A DNA stretch of 38,604 nucleotides. It comes from Micavibrio sp. (GTDB lineage Bacteria > Pseudomonadota > Alphaproteobacteria > Micavibrionales > Micavibrionaceae). The notes under the pieces are model-generated. The model made no database searches. It saw nothing but the letters and a program-made list of their open reading frames with translations, and was not told where the DNA came from. Positions within the stretch are counted from its first letter, which is position 1. Each line of letters starts with the position of its first letter. Shown here piece after piece: positions 8,873 through 16,310 of this stretch. The stretch lies in contig NZAJ01000083.1 in assembly GCA_002687495.1 (NCBI GenBank), positions 1 through 38,604 on the forward strand. The letters are read 5' to 3'. The position numbers and the translations under genes were made by a program.

Positions 8873-9511
8873 CTATTTTACTGGGCAAAAACTTGGCTTT
8901 GACCATAAAGACTCGCATTTACTATAAAGCTTATCAATTTCACTCACCCAGCCCATACCATCACCAGAATCGTATCTCATGATCAACTTGCCATTTGCAT
9001 CTGTAAAGAATGCATCAAGCGTATGGTCGATTACTTTCCTTTGAGAGTTTAGTGCGTAAATATTCTCACCATATTTATTAGCTATAGAAAAAACATGGTC
9101 TTTTTCACCAATTAGCACTCGCACCCCATAGCGCTGCGCTTGGCTTATATTGTTCATATTGTCAAAAAGCTTGGCTTTAGCTAATGCGGATTTAGGTGGA
9201 ACTATCATGATATATTCAATATTCGGGAGATATTGGTTTCCTTTAGCCTTATCTTGCAATTCAAATTTAAGTGTTTCTTTTTCCAAGAATGCAGCATCGC
9301 AGCCTTTATAAATTTGCTGCGCAGTCATAAAAAGGATATAGCGATGTGTATTTGGCGCAGCTTTATAAGCCTTACCTGTTTGCACATCTATAAGCCCAGA
9401 AAGTGGGTCCGTTTCTGTAGCATGGATATCACCTGCAAGTGTAAGCGTAGCGCCAAGGGCACTTACAGCAAACATGCTGGATATTTTCTTTGCAAATTCG
9501 CGTCTATTCAT
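8873..9511 (-). CDS. Tat-exported SCO1/SenC-like protein lacking the CxxxC copper site
   Basis: 212 residues with a twin-arginine signal (NRREFAKK, then a hydrophobic stretch to about residue 27), so export in folded state is likely. The mature part resembles the thioredoxin-like SCO1/SenC family, which delivers copper to cytochrome oxidase or protects against it: HRYILFMTAQQ aligns with the strand leading to the active site, IEYIMIVPP with the next strand, and IDHTLDAFFTDANGKLIMRY with the conserved His and C-terminal hairpin. The usual CxxxC is missing. Only Cys71 lies nearby (YKGCDAAF), with Cys199 and Cys209 near the C-terminus. His163 corresponds to the SCO copper-ligand His. It starts 4 nt after the upstream gene ends, so the two are translationally linked. 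The family call is by eye and moderate. Confidence 0.6.
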   Translation of the reverse strand: MNRREFAKKISSMFAVSALGATLTLAGDIHATETDPLSGLIDVQTGKAYKAAPNTHRYILFMTAQQIYKGCDAAFLEKETLKFELQDKAKGNQYLPNIEYIMIVPPKSALAKAKLFDNMNNISQAQRYGVRVLIGEKDHVFSIANKYGENIYALNSQRKVIDHTLDAFFTDANGKLIMRYDSGDGMGWVSEIDKLYSKCESLWSKPSFCPVK

Positions 9512-9515
9512 TTCA

Positions 9516-9923
9516 TTACCTATTTAAAAGCTCTAGCGCTTCCGCCGATATCTGTGGCTTTGTTGTCGTTTGAAGCGTCGACATCGTACTATGATCATGT
9601 GAAGGGGCGCTTGATACTGCATCTGTTGGAGAATGCGCGGACATATCGCCGCCGCCCATATCATGAGCCGCCATTCCAAATTCGTAATCTAAGCTCAACG
9701 AACTGAGATCAAAATTGCTAACGAAAGTGCCTATCTCGCCTACACCTTTAAACATAGAGAGCGCACTATCTAAAACTGCAGCCGCCGCATTTGGTACATT
9801 TATCGGCATTCCAGCCCCTAAAAGAAGTGGCGTGACACCTATAGCCATACCCGCTAGCATCGCCCAATGAGCGTAGTGAAAATATTTAGTTAAGCCTGAG
9901 CCGTGTGCAGCTTCATCAGCCAT
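9516..9923 (-). CDS. Small membrane protein with His/Met-rich, probably metal-binding tail
   Basis: 135 residues, no known family. The N-terminus has HGSGLTKYFHYAHWAMLAGMAIG leading into one hydrophobic segment (about 20-40), then a small weakly hydrophobic region. From about 84 to 114 there is a segment rich in His, Met and Gly (M84, H87, M89, M94, H97, H109, H111, M114) like copper-binding Met/His motifs of periplasmic copper proteins. The ATG at 9923 is preferred over the one at 9929 because AAGGAG is 7 nt upstream of it but only 1 nt from the other. Its position between a DUF2946-like and a SCO1-like gene supports a copper or metal role; that is inference. Confidence 0.65.
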   Translation of the reverse strand: MADEAAHGSGLTKYFHYAHWAMLAGMAIGVTPLLLGAGMPINVPNAAAAVLDSALSMFKGVGEIGTFVSNFDLSSLSLDYEFGMAAHDMGGGDMSAHSPTDAVSSAPSHDHSTMSTLQTTTKPQISAEALELLNR

Positions 9924-10012
9924 AGCCATACTCCTTATAATGAGATTAAGGCGCTATGCTCAATTAATTATGAGCAACGACAATCTCTAATAACAAATTG
10001 AAATTATTGAAT

Positions 10013-10417
10013 TTAAGAGAGTATATATTGAGGAGGTGCGCGGGCGCTGAACGCTGTTTTACGGTATTGTATTAGTGCTGCGCCTTGATAGCTTATCAAA
10101 GCTTTAGCCTGCGGCAGCATTGAGGCTATATGAACTGGTTTTGCTAAGTCCAAATTCATATGGGCTTGCATAAAACAGAAATCACAGCCTTCAGATGAGT
10201 TTTGCTTTTGGTTTTGATCTTCAGCACTGCCACCAACATCAAGAGCTGCAAGATTAGGGTCTTCAACTTTGATTGTTCTAAGAGTGCCATCTGCACCACA
10301 AATTTCAATCCAATGTCCCTGCTCGCCTGAAATAAATTTACATGCAGGAGAAATGCCAGCTGTTATCACAGCTAACATCAATAAAATGTTCAAGTATTTT
10401 GCAAATGCTCTATGCAT
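10013..10417 (-). CDS. DUF2946-like envelope protein with cysteine motifs
   Basis: 134 residues with an N-terminal signal or anchor (MHRAFAKYLNILLMLAVITAG). The segment GHWIEICGADGTLRTIKV and the later CDFC motif (Cys78, Cys81, followed by MQAHMN with H86 and M87) are the typical pattern of the DUF2946 family, as is the C-terminal ARAPPQ. Four cysteines in all (26, 40, 78, 81). In other proteobacteria DUF2946 genes often sit beside copper-related genes, including TonB receptors; its molecular function is not established. It is the first gene of a three-gene minus-strand set with the His/Met-rich and SCO1-like genes. AGG lies 5 nt before the ATG. Confidence 0.75.
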   Translation of the reverse strand: MHRAFAKYLNILLMLAVITAGISPACKFISGEQGHWIEICGADGTLRTIKVEDPNLAALDVGGSAEDQNQKQNSSEGCDFCFMQAHMNLDLAKPVHIASMLPQAKALISYQGAALIQYRKTAFSARAPPQYILS

Positions 10418-10488
10418 GCTGACCTAAATGCTCAGAAATAAAATCACATTAATTGCTATGATATTTTCGTTTGTAAGTCACGCTTTAT

Positions 10489-11001
10489 CTATAAATATTC
10501 GCGGCTGAGCTTAACGTAGCGTTCGGCGGAAAAAGAGAGAAACTCCAACTCTTTCTCGGTGAGTTTACGCATGAATTTTGCAGGGCTACCCGCCCATAGC
10601 TCGCCTGTTGGTACTGTTTTTCCACTTGTCACGAGCGCTCCGGCTGCGACCATGGCGCGCGGCTCGATGCTCGCATCATCCATGACGCAGGCTTTCATCC
10701 CAATAAAGGCTTGATCACCAATTGTACAAGCATGAAGCAGCGCCATATGCCCGACCGTGACCTCATCACCTACATATGTACCTTGCGTGGTTGAGGAAAC
10801 GTGAATCACCGTGCCGTCTTGAATATTAGTGCGCTTGCCGATTTTAATATCATTCACATCACCGCGCAGCGTGCAGCCATACCAGATAGAGCTTTCCGCT
10901 CCGATTGTGACATCACCAATAATAGCCGCTGTCGGCGCTATAAATGCACTTTCATCATAATTAGGAAGCTTTGTACGGTATGGATAGATTAATTTATTCA
11001 T
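10489..11001 (-). CDS. Gamma-carbonic-anhydrase family protein (left-handed beta-helix)
   Basis: 170 residues made of hexapeptide repeats (IGDVTIGAESSIWYGCTLRGDVNDIKIGKRTNIQDG and so on), the left-handed beta-helix fold of the YrdA/CaiE/gamma-CA group. The three histidine metal ligands are visible: H67 (VIHVS), H85 and H90 (GHMALLH). The C-terminus has the usual WAGSPAKFMRKLTEKE. Family members bind zinc or iron, but many lack measured carbonic anhydrase activity, so the reaction is not assigned. The ATG at 11001 is chosen over an upstream one at 11088. The longer form would translate through the rpsI terminator and overlap rpsI, and MNKLIYPYRTKLP is the usual family start. It lies downstream of rpsI, beyond the terminator. 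Confidence 0.88.
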   Translation of the reverse strand: MNKLIYPYRTKLPNYDESAFIAPTAAIIGDVTIGAESSIWYGCTLRGDVNDIKIGKRTNIQDGTVIHVSSTTQGTYVGDEVTVGHMALLHACTIGDQAFIGMKACVMDDASIEPRAMVAAGALVTSGKTVPTGELWAGSPAKFMRKLTEKELEFLSFSAERYVKLSREYL

Positions 11002-11017
11002 GAGTGAGAGCCTAATA

Positions 11018-11048
11018 AAAAAGCGCCCTGTTGAATAGAGCGCTTTTT
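11018..11048 (-). terminator. Rho-independent terminator after rpsI
   Basis: The perfect stem AAAAAGCGC / GCGCTTTTT with a 13-nt loop is followed by further T residues on the minus strand. It lies 25 nt past the rpsI stop and just upstream of the gamma-CA-like gene, ending the rplM-rpsI unit. The symmetric A/T flanks could act in both directions. Confidence 0.8.
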
Positions 11049-11072
11049 GTAATTTTTTGTAAAACGGTAATT

Positions 11073-11543
11073 TTAGCGTTTCGCCCACTGCTTAGTACGA
11101 CGCGCTTTGTGCTTACCAACTTTCTTACGCTCAACGATACGAGCATCACGAGTAAGCATACCAGCTGCTTTCAAAGCAGGACGGAACTCAGGGTCGAAAC
11201 CTTCAAGAGCACGTGAGATACCATGACGTACCGCACCAGCTTGCCCAGAAAGACCGCCGCCTTTAACTGTACAGATCACATCGAATTTACCAACTTGATT
11301 GATGATCAAGAATGGCTGGTTCAAGATAAGCTGCTGAGTTTGACGTGCGAAGTAAACAGTTTGGTCACGGCCATTCACTGTCACTTTACCGTTACCTGGC
11401 TTAACCCATACACGTGCTACAGCGTCTTTACGACGACCTGTACCATATGAGCGACCATACTCATCAATTTTCTTTTCACGCTTAGGAGCCGCATCTTCTA
11501 CTGCGTCTGCTAAATCTTTAAGTTCTACTTTTGCTTCAGCCAT
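11073..11543 (-). CDS. rpsI: 30S ribosomal protein S9 (uS9)
   Basis: 156-residue small-subunit protein. The core has [25 protein letters not shown], the [19 protein letters not shown] loop and the basic C-terminal tail [17 protein letters not shown], whose last residues reach the P-site tRNA. The N-terminus carries a roughly 30-residue acidic/mixed extension ([21 protein letters not shown]) often seen in alphaproteobacteria. It follows rplM by 5 nt, the conserved rplM-rpsI operon. Confidence 0.97.
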   Translation of the reverse strand: MAEAKVELKDLADAVEDAAPKREKKIDEYGRSYGTGRRKDAVARVWVKPGNGKVTVNGRDQTVYFARQTQQLILNQPFLIINQVGKFDVICTVKGGGLSGQAGAVRHGISRALEGFDPEFRPALKAAGMLTRDARIVERKKVGKHKARRTKQWAKR

Positions 11544-11548
11544 AATGA

Positions 11549-12013
11549 TTAGCCTCTCTTATTCTTAGGGTTCATTGCCGCAATGTCTAGAACTTCCGGC
11601 TGTTGTGCTTCATGTGGGTGCTCAGTACCAGCATATACACGAAGGTTTTTAAAGATCTTGTAGCCTAAAGGTCCTTTAGGAAGCATACGCTGCACAGCTT
11701 TTTCAACTACGCGCTCAGGGTATTTACCATCAAGGATTTGACCTTTAGTACGCTGCTTGATACCGCCAGGGTAACCTGTGTGCCAGTAGAAGATGTCCTG
11801 ATCACGTTTTTTACCTGTTAGGCGTACTTTATCAGCGTTAATTACGATTACGTTATCACCATCATCAACATGTGGTGTATAGCTTGGCTTGTGTTTACCG
11901 CGTAAACGTAGAGCAATGATGCTTGCTAGACGACCAAGAACGATGTCTTGTGCATCAACAATAATCCACTTTTTCTCTACTTCCGCTGGTTTTGCAGAAT
12001 ATGTTTGTGACAT
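11549..12013 (-). CDS. rplM: 50S ribosomal protein L13 (uL13)
   Basis: 154-residue large-subunit protein, early in assembly. Conserved blocks: [52 protein letters not shown] and [24 protein letters not shown]. The start has an AGGAT sequence (minus strand) about 6 nt upstream of the ATG. It is the first gene of the rplM-rpsI operon. A strong promoter on the minus strand at 12110-12139 leaves a leader of roughly 90 nt, in which I see no clear repressor-protein target. Confidence 0.97.
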   Translation of the reverse strand: MSQTYSAKPAEVEKKWIIVDAQDIVLGRLASIIALRLRGKHKPSYTPHVDDGDNVIVINADKVRLTGKKRDQDIFYWHTGYPGGIKQRTKGQILDGKYPERVVEKAVQRMLPKGPLGYKIFKNLRVYAGTEHPHEAQQPEVLDIAAMNPKNKRG

Positions 12014-12109
12014 TATTTTTATCCTTTTTTATGTTCAAACGCCACTTTAGCTCTGTTTTTAGACAAGCCACAGTCGCGCAATTGAATTCTTTTTTAGAAT
12101 TACGGACGG

Positions 12110-12139
12110 GTTATAGCTTTGTTTTGTGGTTAGTGTCAA
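12110..12139 (-). promoter_or_regulatory. Strong sigma70-type promoter of rplM-rpsI
   Basis: On the minus strand TTGACA (12139-12134) and TATAAC (12115-12110) are 18 nt apart and are followed by a C/G-rich stretch (CCGTCC), a discriminator of the type seen at growth-rate-controlled promoters. It faces away from the plus-strand promoter at 12212-12240. Confidence 0.75.
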
Positions 12140-12211
12140 TAAAAAAGCAATAAAAACAGTGCAATAAAATAGCGGTATTATAACACCATGCAATTCAAGG
12201 CGACTACCTTA

Positions 12212-12240
12212 TTGACATAATGTTAAGCCTGATATATAAC
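12212..12240 (+). promoter_or_regulatory. Strong sigma70-type promoter of the 12267-12848 gene
   Basis: TTGACA (12212-12217), a 17-nt spacer, then TATAAC (12235-12240): near-consensus. Transcription would start about 20 nt before the ATG, and AGGAAG lies 10 nt upstream of it. Confidence 0.75.
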
Positions 12241-12266
12241 ACACAAGATATTAGGAAGCCAATAAT

Positions 12267-12848
12267 ATGAACACCGTAGATACATCAAAAGAAGTCAGTC
12301 TCGAAGACTTCAATGTTATTGCTAATTACATCGCGCAAAATGCAACAGAAACGCATGCCTTAGAGATGCAAGACAGGGCCTATATAATCGTATCTAAAGC
12401 AGACAACCTTCCAGCCAAAAACGCCTCATTTGTTCATATAATGCAAGCGCATGAGGATGGAAAAACAATCATCGAAGAAATCTATACAATCAATAATGAA
12501 GCAGATCCTGCCTATGACATAAACAATATTGATTTACTAGCCTACCGTGACGTTGATGAGAATTTAAAAGTAAAATCATTCCCGTCATTAGATATAGTCA
12601 CATTTCCAGAAAAGCCCTCTTTAGAGGGCAAAACACATCAAGAGTGTAGAGATATTATAAAGCTAGCTTGGGATGAAGCGTGCAGACAAGACAATAACGA
12701 AGGTAAATACGCTTTAGAAGTATTCTCCACGCGCAAAGAAAAACTCATATATAATGTCCAACGCATTGCTAAAAAACTACAAACCGCACAAAAAAGTGAG
12801 GCGCATTTTGACCAACAGCTTTCAGTCTTTGACAAGCCGCCCAGATAA
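12267..12848 (+). CDS. Unrecognised 193-residue protein behind a near-consensus promoter
   Basis: I do not recognise this protein. It has no signal peptide or membrane segment and is acidic in its first two thirds, with an N-terminal helical stretch (EDFNVIANYIAQNAT), a central strand-rich part (AYIIVSKADN, KTIIEEIYTINNE) and a lysine-rich helical C-terminus (KLIYNVQRIAKKLQTAQK). It is AT-rich compared with the ribosomal genes upstream. AGGAAG lies 10 nt before the ATG, and the promoter at 12212-12240 is nearly ideal, so strong expression is expected. It ends 24 nt before the convergent msbA-like gene. It belongs to the set of orphan genes lodged between conserved housekeeping blocks. Confidence 0.75.
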   Translation: MNTVDTSKEVSLEDFNVIANYIAQNATETHALEMQDRAYIIVSKADNLPAKNASFVHIMQAHEDGKTIIEEIYTINNEADPAYDINNIDLLAYRDVDENLKVKSFPSLDIVTFPEKPSLEGKTHQECRDIIKLAWDEACRQDNNEGKYALEVFSTRKEKLIYNVQRIAKKLQTAQKSEAHFDQQLSVFDKPPR

Positions 12849-12872
12849 CCACAAATAGTGTCTTATCGCGTT

Positions 12873-14669
12873 TTAAAACTCGCCCACGTGGTACATATGC
12901 GCATAAGTACCGTTTAGAGCCAGAAGTGCATCATGAGTGCCGCGTTCGATAATTTGGCCTTTATCAATCACTAAGATTTCATCGGCGTTTTGAACAGTTG
13001 ATAGCCTATGAGCAATCACAAGGCTCGTTCTGCCCTGCTCTAATTGCTCTAGAGCTTCTTGGACGAGTTTTTCACTTTCATTATCTAGAGCGCTTGTCGC
13101 CTCATCGAGCAATAATATTGGTGCATCCCTTAATATAGCGCGTGCAATGGCTATACGCTGACGCTGGCCACCTGAAAGAAGCACGCCATCCTCGCCAACT
13201 TGTGTGTTATAGCCTTCTGGGAAATTCTCGATAAAATCATGGGCAGCGGCGGCTTTGGCAGCAAGCCTAATATCTTGCTCGCTTGCATCAAGTTTACCGT
13301 AAGCAATATTAGCCGCAATTGTATCATCGAATATCGTTATATCTTGTGAGACTAGTGCTAATGAGGATCGCAGCGAGCTTAAACTCAGCTCGCGCACATC
13401 GTGACCGCCAACTTTTACTGCGCCTTCCTGCACATCATAAAAACGCGGTATGAGGTTCATAACAGTACTTTTACCGCCGCCCGATGTCCCAACAAGGGCT
13501 ACGCGCTTACCTGCAGGAACTTTAAAGCTTATATTTTCAAGCGCCTTAACCTCTTCATTGCTGTAATGGAAGCTTACATTATCAAATTCAATATCTGCGC
13601 TTACATTATCGAGTATAACTGGCTTATCTTGATCAATGATTGTTGGTTTCGTATCAAGCATTGAAAGCACGCGCATTGCTGCGCCCACGCCCATCTGGAT
13701 AGTATTATTAAGCTTAGCTAACTTTTTCATCGGTTCATAGGCGAGTGTAAAAGCGGCTAAGAATGAGCCGAGTTGTCCAGCTGTAATATTCCCTTTAGCT
13801 GCTTCAAAACCACCATACATGATGATACCTGAGAACACGATTCCGACCAGCACCTCATTAACAGGTGTCGAGAGATTACCAATGCGCACAGATTTATAAT
13901 TCAGATCACGCACACGCTCGACAGCATCCGCAGCGCGCTTAGATTCATAGCTTTCCATACCATAGGCTTTGACTTGGCGGATACCTTGAAAGATTTGCCC
14001 CAAACGATCTGTAAGATTCCCCATTTCACCTTGGATCGAGCCAGATACTTTTCGTAAACGACGCCCTAAACGCGCAACAAACATAGCGGCAAATGGAAAC
14101 ACACAAAAAGCCATAAGCGAGAGCTTCCAGTCCTGGTAAAACATTACAGCAATCAAAAAGATTAGCGTGAGCAAGCTTTTACCAAAGCCCGTCATAACGT
14201 CTGTTACAGCCACACGCATCGCACTTACATCATTCATTACATAACTGATGAGCTGACCGCTTGGGTGCGCATGAAAGAAACTTAAATCTAGAGTGAGGAA
14301 ATGCGTGCTTAAGTCTCGCTGTATGTCTGCAACAACATCTTGAGAGATTTTGCTCATCATTAATGTGTGCATATAGGTCGCAAAACCACGCACGATGAAC
14401 ACAATAAACACAGCTGAGGCCACAGGGACAATCATGTCACGGCGCTGACCACCTAATACATCATCAAGGACTGGCTGCATAAGTTGCGCGATGGCGGCTG
14501 TCATAGCGCCAGCTATCCCCATTAATATCACTGCCAAAATTAACCTTGGAAAATATGGCCGCAAATATGTGGTCAGGAGCCGCTTTAAAACCTGCATACT
14601 CCCGCCTTTATTTTCATCGCCTTTTGCAGGCTGCGGCGATGCAGCGTTATTTAATTTACTTTTTCTCAT
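12873..14669 (-). CDS. msbA: MsbA-type lipid A / lipid ABC exporter (fused membrane and ATPase domains)
   Basis: 598-residue half-transporter: six-helix membrane domain (about 35-340) followed by an ABC ATPase. Walker A is GTSGGGKST at about 394-402, the signature is LLSGGQRQR at about 498, Walker B is ILLLDEATSALD at about 521, and the H-loop is IAHRLST. The family flips lipid A core or related lipids across the inner membrane as a homodimer. The assignment to msbA rather than another type IV exporter is by overall resemblance, and no lipid A biosynthesis gene (kdtA, lpxK) is adjacent. The first 20-24 residues are polar, and a Met at about 25 (MQVLKRLL) is an alternative start. Divergent from the patatin gene. 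Confidence 0.85.
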   Translation of the reverse strand: MRKSKLNNAASPQPAKGDENKGGSMQVLKRLLTTYLRPYFPRLILAVILMGIAGAMTAAIAQLMQPVLDDVLGGQRRDMIVPVASAVFIVFIVRGFATYMHTLMMSKISQDVVADIQRDLSTHFLTLDLSFFHAHPSGQLISYVMNDVSAMRVAVTDVMTGFGKSLLTLIFLIAVMFYQDWKLSLMAFCVFPFAAMFVARLGRRLRKVSGSIQGEMGNLTDRLGQIFQGIRQVKAYGMESYESKRAADAVERVRDLNYKSVRIGNLSTPVNEVLVGIVFSGIIMYGGFEAAKGNITAGQLGSFLAAFTLAYEPMKKLAKLNNTIQMGVGAAMRVLSMLDTKPTIIDQDKPVILDNVSADIEFDNVSFHYSNEEVKALENISFKVPAGKRVALVGTSGGGKSTVMNLIPRFYDVQEGAVKVGGHDVRELSLSSLRSSLALVSQDITIFDDTIAANIAYGKLDASEQDIRLAAKAAAAHDFIENFPEGYNTQVGEDGVLLSGGQRQRIAIARAILRDAPILLLDEATSALDNESEKLVQEALEQLEQGRTSLVIAHRLSTVQNADEILVIDKGQIIERGTHDALLALNGTYAHMYHVGEF

Positions 14670-14680
14670 ATACTCTGTGT

Positions 14681-14686
14681 TATAAT
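14681..14686 (+). promoter_or_regulatory. Possible -10 element of the patatin gene
   Basis: A perfect TATAAT lies 58 nt upstream of the preferred start. The -35 region is poor (TACTTT with an 18-nt spacer), so the promoter is only tentative. Confidence 0.35.
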
Positions 14687-14743
14687 GAAATTATGAATGT
14701 TTCAAGAAGTGAAGCATCTTATAAAAAAAAATGTGGGAAGAAA

Positions 14744-15733
14744 ATGATAGAGATCATCCAAGGAGACCGCGCAGAGTGTGAAGATACAGATATGGCACAT
14801 CCAAGAGGCATAGGATTAGCGCTTGGGGGCGGCGTCGCAAGAGGGCTTGCGCATATTGGTGTCATGAAGGTCTTACAACGTAACAACATCACTCCATCCA
14901 TTATTGCAGGCACATCTATTGGTGCAGTTGTCGGCGGGGCTTATTTAGCTGGCAAACTAGATGCTCTAGAAGATTGGGCACGTGGCCTTACTCGCATGAA
15001 TATCCTATCTTATATGGATTTTAGGGTTCGTGGCTCATCTATGATTGGCGGTACACGCCTTAAGAAATTGCTCGAAGAAAACTTCAAAGACATTATGATT
15101 GAGGATTTACCTCACCCCTTCATCGGTTTGGCAACTGATTTAGGGACTGGACATGAAGTTTGGCTACGTAAGGGGCGCTTAGTTGATGCGATGTTTGCTT
15201 CATTTGCTCTGCCTGGAATATTCCCTCCAGTTCAGCTTAATGATCGCCTCCTTGTAGATGGCGCCCTAGTCAATCCAGTACCAGTAGCCCCGACTCTATC
15301 TTTGGGCGCTCGCATGACAATCGCAGTAGATTTGAATGCTGATATGGTTGGCAAAGCCACACAAGCCGATAGAAATGGCTATAATAATGTAATGGGATTT
15401 GACTTATATCGTAACGAGCATATGCCAAAAGAAATGCAAAAAGAGATGCGTCCTAGCCTCGCACGCAAGCTTTTCAGACGCGAGGATAATAACCCATCAC
15501 TTTTTGGCGTGATGTTCTCTGCCTTAGGCATTATGAATGATCGTATCACACGTTCGCGCTTAGCTGGAGATCCGCCAGACATTCATATAAAGCCTAATAT
15601 CGGCCATATCGGCATGATGGAGTTTGAAAAAGGCGAAGAGCTTATTGCGATAGGTGAAGAAGCAGCAGAAAAAGCGCTTCCAGCAATCATTGATGCGATG
15701 AATGTGTTTCTTCCTCACGATAAGCAAAAATAA
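14744..15733 (+). CDS. Patatin-like phospholipase (RssA/YchK type)
   Basis: 329-residue serine acylhydrolase with a catalytic dyad. The oxyanion loop GGGVARG is at 28-34, the nucleophile Ser58 in GTSIG, and Asp172 in the VDGALVNP motif. These bacterial patatins hydrolyse membrane phospholipids or lysophospholipids, but substrates are rarely known. The start at 14744 (MIEIIQGDRA) has GGGAAG just upstream. The in-frame ATG at 14693 has no ribosome-binding site and would lie at the likely transcription start of the TATAAT promoter. Longer forms reach into the divergent msbA coding region. There is no signal peptide; a peripheral inner-membrane or cytoplasmic location is likely. Confidence 0.88.
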   Translation: MIEIIQGDRAECEDTDMAHPRGIGLALGGGVARGLAHIGVMKVLQRNNITPSIIAGTSIGAVVGGAYLAGKLDALEDWARGLTRMNILSYMDFRVRGSSMIGGTRLKKLLEENFKDIMIEDLPHPFIGLATDLGTGHEVWLRKGRLVDAMFASFALPGIFPPVQLNDRLLVDGALVNPVPVAPTLSLGARMTIAVDLNADMVGKATQADRNGYNNVMGFDLYRNEHMPKEMQKEMRPSLARKLFRREDNNPSLFGVMFSALGIMNDRITRSRLAGDPPDIHIKPNIGHIGMMEFEKGEELIAIGEEAAEKALPAIIDAMNVFLPHDKQK

Positions 15734-15854
15734 GCGCATACATGAATGTATTTTATATAAATTAATATAAACTTCATGCTTATACGCTAATATAAAATAT
15801 AACCACAATAAAATATAAGGCTAATGCGGGCATAACTCAAGCCATGGAGTTAGG

Positions 15855-16310
15855 ATGCCTACGCATAGAATTTTACTTGCTGAAGATGACGTAACAGTTA
15901 GCGGTCTCATCACCAATCTTTTAAACAGGCACGGTTTTTATGTTGTGCATGCTAAAGACGGGGAAGAAGCTCTTGCAATAATAAATGAGCAAAGTTTCGA
16001 CATCTTAATCACCGATATATTCATGCCCAAAGTCGAAGGCATCGAGCTAATAGAAGCGATGTCCATCCTCGCTCCACAAACACGTATATTGGCTATCAGT
16101 TCATCTGGGCGAGCTGGGTTTTGCGACTTTTTGACACTCGCGGAGACTGTAGGTGCCGACTATAAGCTTAAAAAGCCATTCAGCCCTAACGACCTTCTGA
16201 GCACAATCGAAGAAATGCTTAGCATGCCTGTAAAATCCCAATATAATGAAGACAACAGTGAACCTACGCAAGAAGTCTATTATATTGCCGAAATAAAAGA
16301 AAACCTTTAG
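15855..16310 (+). CDS. Single-domain response regulator (CheY-like receiver)
   Basis: 151 residues consisting of one receiver domain plus a short tail, with no output domain. Acidic pocket D11/D12 (AEDD), phosphoacceptor Asp54 (ILITDIFMP), Ser82/83 as the switch residue and Lys107 in LKKPF are all present, so it should be phosphorylated by a histidine kinase or phosphotransferase. No kinase gene is nearby. The 30-residue C-terminal tail (VKSQYNEDNSEPTQEVYYIAE) is polar and unusual. GGAGTTAGG lies directly before the ATG. Its stop codon overlaps the stop of the convergent HAD gene. Confidence 0.9.
   Translation: MPTHRILLAEDDVTVSGLITNLLNRHGFYVVHAKDGEEALAIINEQSFDILITDIFMPKVEGIELIEAMSILAPQTRILAISSSGRAGFCDFLTLAETVGADYKLKKPFSPNDLLSTIEEMLSMPVKSQYNEDNSEPTQEVYYIAEIKENL

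Noticed and set aside
8853-8877. AT-rich hairpin AATAGAT / ATCTATT between phaC and the SCO1-like gene, considered as a convergent terminator
   Set aside because: Seven A/T-rich pairs give little stability, and the stem runs into the stop codon of the SCO1-like gene.
12014-12266. Looked for a tRNA or small RNA gene in the longest gene-free gap
   Set aside because: No tRNA T-arm (GTTCRA) or cloverleaf pairing; the gap is explained by two divergent promoters and leaders.
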